From contig NZ_JAGIOD010000002.1 of NCBI RefSeq assembly GCF_017876545.1, positions 186,001 to 250,000 on the forward strand: a stretch of 64,000 nucleotides of DNA. The letters run 5' to 3'. How positions within the stretch are numbered: position 1 is the stretch's first letter; the number at the start of each line of letters is the position of its first letter. The notes beneath the pieces were generated by a model. That model was not told the DNA's origin. It did not search any database and saw only the letters and a program-made list of their open reading frames with translations. The DNA comes from Brachybacterium sacelli (lineage in GTDB: Bacteria > Actinomycetota > Actinomycetes > Actinomycetales > Dermabacteraceae). This document shows positions 34,916-42,560 of the stretch, in pieces. Both the position numbers and the translations under genes were made by a program.

Positions 34916-36190
34916 TCAGGCGGTCAGTGCCTCATCGACAGCGTTCTCGATGATGTCCAGGCCGTCGCGCAGCTGGTCCTCGGGGATGGTCAGCGCCGGC
35001 AGCAGCTTGACGACCTCGTCGTCCGGACCGGAGGTCTCCACCAGCAGGCCCTCCTCGAAGGCGCGCGTGGTGACCTTGCCGGCGAGGTCACCGCTGGGCA
35101 TCCCGAGCCCGCGGGCCAGGCCGCGGCCCTTGACGAGCAGCTCGTGGTCGTCGGCGTAGCGGGCCGCGATCTGGTTGAAGCGGCTCTCGATGTAGGCGCC
35201 CTTGGCGATCGTGGACTTCTCGAGCTCGTCGTCGCTCCAGAACAGCTCGAAGGCCTTGGTGCCCGAGGCGAAGGCGGGAGCGAAGCCGCGGAAGGTGCCG
35301 TTGTGCTCGCCCGGCTCCCAGATGTCGAGCTCTGGCTTCATGAGGGTCAGCGCCAGGGGCATGCCGTAGCCGCTGATGGACTTCGACAGCGTGACCATGT
35401 CCGGCTTGATGCCGGCCTCCTCGAAGCTGAAGAAGCCGCCGGTGCGGCCGCAGCCCATCTGGATGTCGTCGATGATCAGCAGGATGCCGTGTTTGGTGCA
35501 GAGCTCGGAGAGCCCGCGGAGCCACTCGGCGCGTGCGGCGTTGATGCCGCCCTCGCCCTGGACGGTCTCGACGATCACGGCGGCCGGCTTGTTCAGCCCG
35601 CTGCCGCCGTCGGTGAGCAGGCGCTCGAGGTACATGAAGTCCGGGACGATCTGGCCGAAGTAGTCGTCGAACGGCATCGGGGTGGCGTGGACCAGCGGGA
35701 TGCCGGCGCCACCGCGCTTGAGCGAGTTGCCGGTGACGGACAGCGCGCCGAGCGTCATGCCGTGGAAGGCGTTGGTGAAGTTGACGACCGATTCGCGACC
35801 GGTGACTTTACGGGCCAGTTTCAGCGCGGCCTCGACGGCATTGGCGCCGCCCGGGCCGGGGAAGGCGACCTTGTAGTCGAGGTCGCGCGGCTCGAGGATG
35901 AGGTTGTTGAACGTCTCCAGGAACTGGCTGCGCACGTCGGTGAACATGTCCAGGCCGTGCACCAGTCGGTCCTCGAGGAAGTGGTCGATGACGACCTTCT
36001 TCAGCTCGGGGTGGTTGTGGCCGTAGTTCATGGTGCCGGCGCCGGCGAAGAAGTCGGTGTACTCCCGGCCGTCCTCGGCGGTCAGCGTGCTGCCCTTGGC
36101 GTGGGTGAAGGTGGTGGGCCAGCCGCGGGAGTAGCTGCGGACCTCGGACTCGTACGCGATCGTCGTGCTGTGGTCAGCGGTCGTCGTCAT
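34916..36190 (-). CDS. ectB: Diaminobutyrate--2-oxoglutarate aminotransferase
   Basis: PLP-dependent conversion of aspartate semialdehyde and glutamate to L-2,4-diaminobutyrate. 424 residues, class III aminotransferase. Visible are the cofactor motif PGPGGANAVEAALKLAR (111-127), VETVQGEGGINAA (208-220), the Asp pair in LLIIDDIQMGCGRTG and PLP lysine Lys270 in TLSKSISGYG. GGGAGAG precedes the ATG at 36190. Confidence 0.97.
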   Translation of the reverse strand: MTTTADHSTTIAYESEVRSYSRGWPTTFTHAKGSTLTAEDGREYTDFFAGAGTMNYGHNHPELKKVVIDHFLEDRLVHGLDMFTDVRSQFLETFNNLILEPRDLDYKVAFPGPGGANAVEAALKLARKVTGRESVVNFTNAFHGMTLGALSVTGNSLKRGGAGIPLVHATPMPFDDYFGQIVPDFMYLERLLTDGGSGLNKPAAVIVETVQGEGGINAARAEWLRGLSELCTKHGILLIIDDIQMGCGRTGGFFSFEEAGIKPDMVTLSKSISGYGMPLALTLMKPELDIWEPGEHNGTFRGFAPAFASGTKAFELFWSDDELEKSTIAKGAYIESRFNQIAARYADDHELLVKGRGLARGLGMPSGDLAGKVTTRAFEEGLLVETSGPDDEVVKLLPALTIPEDQLRDGLDIIENAVDEALTA

Positions 36191-36275
36191 GTTCTCTCCC
36201 TAGAGGGTTGAGGGTGGTCTGCGGGTGTCGGGGCGCGCGAAAGCGCCCGCCGGGACGGATCGTGCGGGGTGGGGC

Positions 36276-36827
36276 TCAGGAGCCGGGGGTCAGCTCCCCG
36301 ATCACGTGGAGCAGCTCGGCACCGTGCCCCGGGTCCGGGAAGTCGGACTCCTCGAAGAGCGGCTCGATGCGGTGGTCGGCGCCATGGCGCTCCGCGAAAG
36401 AAGCGAAGAGGCGCTGGGAGGCGGCGTTGTCCGCGGTGATGGTGGTCTCCAGGGTGCGCACCCCGGACAGGTCCGAGACCAGCGCGTCGAGCAACTGCGC
36501 GGCGACCTTGCGGCCGCGCAGGGAGGTGTCGACGGCGATCTGCCAGATGAACAGGCACTCGGGGTCGGTGGGACGCCGATAGCCGAGCACGAAGCCGACG
36601 ACCTCGCCGTCCTGGACCGCGACGCGGGAGGTGCCCGCGAAGTCCCGCGCCATCAGGAGGTAGGCGTAGGAGGTGTTGAGGTCCAGCGTCCCGCTGTCCC
36701 GGGCCACGCGCCACATGTCGGCGCCCTGATGACGGGTGGGGGAGGTGATCTCGAAGCCGGGGACCGAGGTCTCGGCGGTCTCACGAGTCGAAGGGCGGTC
36801 ATCGGACGTGGTTGTCAGCTGGGCCAT
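36276..36827 (-). CDS. ectA: L-2,4-diaminobutyrate acetyltransferase
   Basis: Acetyl-CoA-dependent acetylation of diaminobutyrate, the second step in ectoine synthesis. 183 residues with a GNAT fold; the acetyl-CoA loop is in LRGRKVAAQLLDALV, preceded by CLFIWQIAVD. DTSYAYLLMARDF-like sequence (NTSYAYLLMARDFAGTSRVA) is typical of EctA. An N-terminal extension of about 25 residues is variable. First gene of ectABC; the osmotic promoter should lie in the 329-base gap shared with the divergent alanine symporter gene. Confidence 0.95.
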   Translation of the reverse strand: MAQLTTTSDDRPSTRETAETSVPGFEITSPTRHQGADMWRVARDSGTLDLNTSYAYLLMARDFAGTSRVAVQDGEVVGFVLGYRRPTDPECLFIWQIAVDTSLRGRKVAAQLLDALVSDLSGVRTLETTITADNAASQRLFASFAERHGADHRIEPLFEESDFPDPGHGAELLHVIGELTPGS

Positions 36828-37156
36828 AACGCTTCAACGCTATCGAGAGCGGCGACGAATGTGGACCCCGGACCCCGCTGAGCGGGTCTCGCCTCGGAGT
36901 GTCGTGACGCAAACGTGATCGCCGGGGGTTCGACAGCCTGATTGTCCGACAACCCCGATCTATTCATGCTGACCTGGTGCTTCGGGGGCGCAGGAGGGCT
37001 GGTCCGGTGGAGGTTCTCGGAGCGGGTGTGGGGTGCGTCACAGCGGTGTGCGGCGGGGCACGACGCCTCGCGCGCGCGAGGAGCAAGGGTCTAATCCGGG
37101 CCCCGGCGCTGCGAATGGCCACGATCCGGGCCGCCCGGGTCGATATCGTCGGGGCC
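36828..37156. promoter_or_regulatory. Divergent ectA/alanine-symporter control region
   Basis: No gene is seen. The most notable element is the perfect odd palindrome TTGTCCGACAA at 36942-36952, a form typical of GntR/FadR-type operators. It sits in the AT-richest part of the gap. Clear -35/-10 pairs are not evident for either gene. Confidence 0.45.
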
Positions 37157-38668
37157 ATGACTCCTCTCGAGACCCTGAACGAGTTTCTCGGAAACGCGGA
37201 GGGCTGGCTGTGGACATGGGCAGGGATGCCCGTGGTCATCGTGCTCGGCCTCTACTTCACGATCCGCAGCGGCGCGGTGCAGTTCCGCATGATCCCGGCG
37301 ATGTTCGGCGCGATCACCCAGAAGGCGCAGCGAGAGGAGGTCGACGACGGCGGCGCCCGCACCGAGCGCACCAAGTCCCTCAGCGCGTTCCAGGCCTTCT
37401 CCATCTCCGCTGCAGCGCGCGTGGGCACCGGGAACGTCTCCGGTGTGGCCGGGGCGATCTTCCTGGGCGGTCCGGGCGCGGTGCTGTGGATGTGGATCAT
37501 GTGCATGCTCACCGGCGCGGCCAGCTTCATCGAGTCCACCCTCGCCCAGCTGTGGAAGACCCGCGCGGACGACACCTACAAGGGCGGTCCCGCCTTCTAC
37601 ATCCATCGCGGTCTGGGCAGTCGGGGCTTCGGCGTGTTCTTCGCGATCCTGTTCATCTTCTGCTTCGCCTTCGCCTTCACCTCGCTGCAGGCCAACACGA
37701 TCGTCGACGCCGTCAGCGGCGCGGTCGCGGTCTACACCGACCCGGCGGAGCTGCCCTGGCTGCCGGTCGTCCTCGGCGTCGTGCTCGCGGTCCTCACCGG
37801 CGTGATCGTGTTCGGCGGCATGCGCCGGGTGGCGAACGTCGCCCAGAACATGGTGCCGATCATGGCCGTGATCTACCTGGTGCTCGGCATCGTCATCGTG
37901 GGCATGAACCTCGGCGAGCTCCCGCGCGTCCTCACCCAGATCGTGACCGAGGCGTTCTCCCCGCAGGCCGCGATCGGCGGGGGCATCGGCGCCGCGATCG
38001 TCAACGGCGTCCAGCGCGGCATGCTCTCGAACGAGGCCGGCATGGGCTCGGTCCCCAACGTGGCCGCGACGGCGTCGGTGAGCCACCCGGTCAAGCAGGG
38101 CCTGGTCCAGACCCTTGGGGTCTACTTCGACACCCTGCTGATCTGCTCGATCACCGCCTTCATCGTGCTGGTCGCCTTCCCGGACGTCACCACCGGCGGC
38201 GAGGGTCTGACGATGGTGCAGGACTCGCTGTCGAGCAACCTCGGTGCCTGGGCCGCGATCCTGCTGGCGATCATCATGTTCCTGCTGGCCTTCACCTCGG
38301 TGCTGGGAAACTTCTCCTACGGCGAGGCCAACATGCACTTCCTGACCTCGAAGCGCGCCTGGCACCTCGCCTTCGGCGCCGCGGTGACGGGGCTGGTGTT
38401 CATCGGCTCGGTGATCGCCGTGGACCTGGCCTGGACCATCGCGGGGGTGAGCATGGTGTTCATCGCCCTGGTCAACCTGGTGGTGATCGCGCTGCTGGCG
38501 CCGACGGCCGTGAAGCTGCTGCGGCACTACAACGCCCAGCGGGCACAGGGCCTGGACCCGATCTTCCTGGCCTCGGACCTGCCGGAGATCAAGAACGTCG
38601 AAGTCTGGGAGGACGTGGACGTCAGCGACTACCAGCGCGAGCGCGAGCTCGCGAGTGCGCGGGACTGA
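37157..38668 (+). CDS. Alanine/glycine:cation symporter (AGCS family, AlsT-like)
   Basis: A sodium-coupled amino-acid importer of 503 residues with 10-11 membrane helices. AGCS signatures include GLYFTIRSGAVQFR near the N-terminus, the substrate-site stretch ARVGTGNVSGVAGAIFLGGPGA (about 92-113), TLAQLWK, and RGMLSNEAGMGSVPNVAATA. GNFSYGEANMHFL is the conserved late motif. The C-terminal 40 residues are acidic and cytoplasmic. ATG at 37157. It is divergent from the ectoine operon. Confidence 0.93.
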   Translation: MTPLETLNEFLGNAEGWLWTWAGMPVVIVLGLYFTIRSGAVQFRMIPAMFGAITQKAQREEVDDGGARTERTKSLSAFQAFSISAAARVGTGNVSGVAGAIFLGGPGAVLWMWIMCMLTGAASFIESTLAQLWKTRADDTYKGGPAFYIHRGLGSRGFGVFFAILFIFCFAFAFTSLQANTIVDAVSGAVAVYTDPAELPWLPVVLGVVLAVLTGVIVFGGMRRVANVAQNMVPIMAVIYLVLGIVIVGMNLGELPRVLTQIVTEAFSPQAAIGGGIGAAIVNGVQRGMLSNEAGMGSVPNVAATASVSHPVKQGLVQTLGVYFDTLLICSITAFIVLVAFPDVTTGGEGLTMVQDSLSSNLGAWAAILLAIIMFLLAFTSVLGNFSYGEANMHFLTSKRAWHLAFGAAVTGLVFIGSVIAVDLAWTIAGVSMVFIALVNLVVIALLAPTAVKLLRHYNAQRAQGLDPIFLASDLPEIKNVEVWEDVDVSDYQRERELASARD

Positions 38669-38704
38669 CCCCGACAGCGGGCGCTCAGCATGCTCCATGC
38701 ACGC

Positions 38705-38748
38705 ACGACGCCGGGGAGACGGGGCTGAGGCCACCTCCCCGGCGTCGT
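38705..38748. terminator. Bidirectional terminator between convergent genes
   Basis: ACGACGCCGGGGAG (38705-38718) pairs perfectly with CTCCCCGGCGTCGT (38735-38748) across a 16-nt loop, between the alanine symporter gene and the convergent VOC gene. Confidence 0.75.
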
Positions 38749-38758
38749 CCGCGCGGTG

Positions 38759-39589
38759 TCAGGCCAGGAACTGGCTGATCGTGAACTCCTCGCCGCCCGG
38801 ACCGCGGAGCTCCGCGGTCCGTGCCCAATCGGCCTCCTCCTGGGAGAGCACCGTCCCGCCCGACCGCTGCGCGGTGGCGGCGGTCGCGTCACGATCGGCC
38901 ACTGCGAAACTGACGTGCCAGTGCGGGGCCTCGCTCTCGGCGGCAGGTGAGGCGAAGGCGATCGCGTCGGCGAAGCTGCCGTCGTCGCCGATGGCCGCCT
39001 GGCGCTCATAGATGTCCGGATCGATGGTGGTGCGCAGGTGCTCGCCGTAACCGGGCTGACGCAGCAGGATGGCGGCGCCGGAATCCTGTGTCTGCCAGCC
39101 GAAGACCTCTGTGTAGAAGCGTGTCGCGGCGGAGGGGTCCGGAGCGCGCAGATCGCTGAAGTTCCAGGTCCCCGGGGCGTTCACCAGTTGGGCGCCGAGG
39201 CGGCGGCGAGCTTGCCAGAGTCGGAACCCAGCCCCCGCCGGATCGGCGGCGACCACCGAGCGGCCACCGGGGCCACCATCGGCCGGTTCGCGGAGGATCC
39301 GACCGCCGGCCTTCTTGAGGCGGCCGGCCGTCTCGTCCGCATCGTCCACAGCGATGTAGGTGTTCCAGCCGGGGGAGGGGCCGCCGGTCGGAACGGGCCC
39401 GCCCACTCCGGCGACATCCTGGCCGTCGAGCTGGGCGATCAGGTAGTGGAACTCGGCCTGCGGCGGCGTGGCCTCGGTGAAGGTCCACCCGAACAGTTCG
39501 CCGTAGAAATCGGTGGTCGACTCGATGTCATCGGTCTCGACGTCCACCCAGGAGGGGACGCCCTGTGGGTATGTGCGTGGCTCGGTCAT
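38759..39589 (-). CDS. VOC-family protein with two glyoxalase-like domains
   Basis: 276 residues made of two tandem betaalphabetabetabeta domains: about 8-130 (SWVDVETDDIESTTDFYGELFGW) and about 140-270 (WNFSDLRAPDPSAATRFYTEVFGW). The duplicated FY-EVFGW motif marks the two halves, as in hydroxylase-like VOC proteins of actinobacteria. Metal-site residues are only partly conserved. The start at 39589 has AAGGAG 5 nt upstream. No specific substrate can be named. Confidence 0.9.
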   Translation of the reverse strand: MTEPRTYPQGVPSWVDVETDDIESTTDFYGELFGWTFTEATPPQAEFHYLIAQLDGQDVAGVGGPVPTGGPSPGWNTYIAVDDADETAGRLKKAGGRILREPADGGPGGRSVVAADPAGAGFRLWQARRRLGAQLVNAPGTWNFSDLRAPDPSAATRFYTEVFGWQTQDSGAAILLRQPGYGEHLRTTIDPDIYERQAAIGDDGSFADAIAFASPAAESEAPHWHVSFAVADRDATAATAQRSGGTVLSQEEADWARTAELRGPGGEEFTISQFLA

Positions 39590-39794
39590 GTCGCTCCTTC
39601 GTCGGGGTGCAGCCGCGACACGGACCGGCGCCCGTGGCACAGGTCACGGTAGCCCTGTGCGAGGTGCAGGGCACTTCCGAGTCGCGCTCTGCTCCCGCTC
39701 TTCCCGCCCCGCTCCCGGGGGCGAGACCTCGAGGCGAGGAGTCGTTCGGCCCCGCCCCGCGCCGCTAGAATGGTCTGGCCCGCGCGACGGGCAC

Positions 39795-39867
39795 GGGCCT
39801 GTAGCTCAGTTGGCAGAGCATCGGACTTTTAATCCGCGGGTCGAGGGTTCGATCCCCTCCGGGCCCA
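39795..39867 (+). tRNA. tRNA-Lys (TTT)
   Basis: Acceptor GGGCCTG pairs with CGGGCCC, D-arm AGCTCAGTTGGCAGAGC, anticodon loop CTTTTAA with anticodon TTT, T-arm GAGGGTTCGATCCCCTC, discriminator A. A TAGAAT -10-like box lies at 39766. The gene marks the left edge of a region of altered composition. Confidence 0.96.
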
Positions 39868-39919
39868 CTGCTGGTCAGGCCGGAGAAGTTTCCGCTAGGG
39901 GGAGGTCTCTGGGGTGGCG

Positions 39920-39940
39920 TTGACAGCAGGTTTGACAGCA
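39920..39940 (+). repeat. Short direct repeat 53 bases after tRNA-Lys
   Basis: TTGACAGCA occurs at 39920-39928 and 39932-39940 (12-bp period). Position next to a tRNA 3' end fits an old integration junction, but no second copy of the tRNA end is seen in the window. Confidence 0.4.
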
Positions 39941-40073
39941 ACGCGGCTGTGCGGGTGGAGCCGTGGGCCATTGCTCCCCGGCGACAAGGATATCGAGCAT
40001 CTGCCGGGCTCAGTGTCGATCGACTCTCCGAATCTGACGGTATTCGCTGTGAGGGACCGGTACGGTCGGCCGT

Positions 40074-40574
40074 ATGGACTGGCGTGATGATCGGATCGGT
40101 GCTGCACGACGAGGCGAGAACCCAACGGTCCTGGCAGAACTTCGCGCCGGTTACGCGGTCATCGGTGACGTGCAATTCTTGCCCGGATACTGCGTGTTGC
40201 TAGGCAAAGACCCGACGTCTTCCGCACTGGGTGACATGCCGCGTCTCGAGCGGGTCAATTTCCTAGCTGACGCTGACCTCCTCGCGACCGCAGTCGAGAG
40301 AGCATGTCGTTCCCTAGACCCAGCATTTCGACGAATCAACCTAGAGGTCCTCGGCAACACCGACGCGATGATCCATGCCCACGTATGGCCGCGGTATGAG
40401 TGGGAGCCAGCGGAAATCCTCACTCGGCCCGTCTGGCTCTATGAGGCGGACCGCTGGCGTGACGCATCGACAGCTTTGGGGACAGAGTGCCCTGAGTTGC
40501 GGGGACGAATCGAGACGGAGTTGAAGACGCTCGTGAGGGAAGATTATCTTCAAGTTTCCGAGCGGTTCGCTTAG
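40074..40574 (+). CDS. HIT-like protein (degenerate histidine triad)
   Basis: 166 residues resembling diadenosine-polyphosphate hydrolases of the HIT superfamily. The protein has the strand-helix order of the fold and the motif GNTDAMIHAHVWPRYEWEP. The canonical H-x-H-x-H is reduced to HAHVW: the third histidine is replaced by tryptophan, though the second, catalytic position is kept. Base composition and codon use are less GC-rich than the neighbours, and the gene sits between tRNA-Lys and a broken transposase, so it was probably acquired. The start at 40074 lacks a strong ribosome site. Confidence 0.75.
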   Translation: MDWRDDRIGAARRGENPTVLAELRAGYAVIGDVQFLPGYCVLLGKDPTSSALGDMPRLERVNFLADADLLATAVERACRSLDPAFRRINLEVLGNTDAMIHAHVWPRYEWEPAEILTRPVWLYEADRWRDASTALGTECPELRGRIETELKTLVREDYLQVSERFA

Positions 40575-40852
40575 ACAAAGCTGAGCTACCCTGGCCACTG
40601 GTTAGGGAGCAAGATCCTAGGCGTTGCGGGTGAGGGACTGATGCAGGGAACCTACCCGTGTATCAGTTCCTTCCGACGGTCAGCGTGTCCTCGGGTCGTC
40701 TCAGCCTGGATGCGCCGGCCGGATTCTGAGTGCGTTTCGCGGGAGGTTCGGGAGGGAATCCACGGGCGGTTCTGGTGAATGGCGTGGGGTAGCTGCCGGT
40801 CTGCCCGGCCTTTCCACTGTCGATTCCTTCTCGTCGGGGCAGGGGCTGCAGG

Positions 40853-41887
40853 TCACGCTGTCATAGGGAGCTTCTCGGTGGCCTCGAACAGTGCTTCCCA
40901 GCCTGATTGCCAGGGCCAGTTCCGCGGTAGGTGCAGTCGCCAGGAGCGGGCCCGGTTGGCGATCCGGGCTGGCACCGCGATCAGCTGGGCAAGGATCGTG
41001 GCCGTCCGCGCTTTTGCGTGGAGCTTCGAGGCGAGCACGCCGGCGGCGCGGGTGAGGTTGAAGGCGATGGCTGCCAGGACGGTCCAGGCGCTGTTGGCGG
41101 TGAAGACCCCGGAGGGCAGGTGTGCCAGCGGCCCGTTCTTGAGGTCGGCGATGATCTGCTCGACGATCGCGTGATCACGGTGGGAGGCCTCCGCGTCCAG
41201 CATCGAGAGCGGGAAGTCGGTGAACACCGCGTGGTGACGGTAGGCGGCCAGTAACTCGTCCTGCCCACCACCGGTGGGGTCCAGGCGTTTGACGCGCCGC
41301 ACGATCAATCGGGCGGTGACGTGCTGGTCCTGTCTGCGGGAGGTGAAGGCGGTGTAGGGAATCTCGGCGACCTCGGCATCAGAGACCCAGCGCTGCTCAC
41401 GCTCGTCCCAGATCGCCTGTGGGTACTTGATCCCCACCCACGCGTCCTCGGGGATCCGGGAGATCGCCGCGACCACGCCCGGGTTCATCCGGGCCGTGAG
41501 CGAGAAATGCGCTCCGCCGCGGCGGGCGGCGGCCACCACGCTCTGTTGGTAGTAGGCGCTGTCGGCCCGCACCGTCACAAGACCGCCGGCCCCGGCACGT
41601 CTCGCGGTGGCCAGGGACTCGGAGATCAGCTTGGCGGCCCCGTGAGCGGAAGCGGACGAGCCCTTGCGCAGCCGGATTCCGGTGATCGCCGGCGCCGCCA
41701 GCGGGGTCGAGAGCGTGGCGACCTGGGCGTTGAGTCCTTTGACGCCGCTGTAGCCGTAGCCGGCGCCCTGCTTGGCATACCCGTGGGTGGCGCGGATCGT
41801 GTCATCGACATCCAGGTAGGCCACCTGTCCGGCGCCGGCCAGCAGGCCCGACTGGGACAACGGTCTCTTCGAGCGCAACGACGACAT
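40853..41887 (-). mobile_element. IS1380-family transposase, 5'-truncated
   Basis: The C-terminal three quarters of an IS1380-type DDE transposase. Homologous sequence begins near 41850 (SGLLAGAGQVAYLDVDDTIR), followed by GYAKQGAGYGYSGVKGLNA, the VRADSAYY motif, the SHRDHAIVEQIIADLKNGPLAHLPSG region and FNLTRAAG. Intact members have about 100-120 more N-terminal residues. The first 12 codons here belong to foreign sequence, so the element lost its left part, the start and one inverted repeat. Nothing else is coded between 40575 and 40852. Confidence 0.85.
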
Positions 41888-41972
41888 AGCCAGCGTCGCC
41901 TACTGGTACCTCGATCGCCCGATCGGTGTCGACGGGCAGAGTGGTGATGCCGAGGACCGCAGGCCACGTTGA
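41850..41972 (+). pseudogene. Possible C-terminal fragment of an unknown gene at the IS break
   Basis: A 40-codon open fragment reading DWDNGLFERNDDIASVAYWY and ending with TGA at 41970. It begins exactly where transposase homology ends, as expected for a gene cut by insertion or deletion. The wording recalls DUF2961-type carbohydrate-active proteins, but this is weak; the opposite strand is also open here. Confidence 0.25.
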
Positions 41973-42316
41973 CCCGGCCGGGCCAGTGGATGCCATGAGC
42001 CATGGCCCCTGGTCACCGCAATACGTTCGTGGCGCGCGCAGTGCCGCGTCTTCACGAAGCTCCGGCCTGTCGGGGAGCATCCGCGTGATTCCACTTCGCA
42101 CGGGTTCGGAATGTCCGACAACATCCATCCCTCTCGCTCGTCGCGATCCCAGGGCGTGTCCCGTCACGCTGGCTAGCCTCGGGGTCGAGACCGTTCGACT
42201 GGAAGGGTCCCTTTCGGGATCATCGTCGGCCCCGGCGAGGGTTCGGTCCAAGGCATCCTCGACGCGATGGGAGCCCCCGGCACTCCGACTCGATTCTGAC
42301 GGCCTGATACGAGGAG

Positions 42317-42348
42317 AGTGCCCCAACACCCTGTGGTGTCGGGGCGCT
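42317..42348 (-). terminator. Terminator-like hairpin next to a gene remnant
   Basis: A 14-bp stem with one mismatch (42317-42330 with 42335-42348) closes a CTGT loop, 8 bases past the stop of the minus-strand remnant at 42357. The rest of 41973-42316 shows no gene. Confidence 0.55.
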
Positions 42349-42356
42349 CTTGCGTG

Positions 42357-42510
42357 TCAGGCGTGCGTCACGGAGACGCTGCCGAGGTCTGCGGCGACTA
42401 CGCGACCGGAGCCGACGAACATTCTCGGTGTCGGCGCGGAAAGGTCTCTCACGCGGTAGTCGTCGAACCGGATCGACGTGGAACCCGATGTGCCGCCCGC
42501 GTTTCTGCAT
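42357..42510 (-). pseudogene. 3' remnant of a minus-strand gene
   Basis: About 45 codons of plausible protein ending ...STSIRFDDYRVRDLSAPTPR then a hydrophobic strand-rich end and a stop at 42357. It has its own terminator hairpin but no upstream body: the frame runs into the leader of the regulator gene. It looks like the tail of a beta-sandwich protein whose rest was deleted. Confidence 0.35.
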
Positions 42511-42560
42511 CCCGCGATGCCGACCGGGCAGGGACCCGCCCCGCGGCTTACGATGGGGCC

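Noticed and set aside
39765..40175. Minus-strand open frame covering tRNA-Lys
   Set aside because: Its translation is the familiar false protein produced by reading across a tRNA gene; the tRNA itself is unambiguous.
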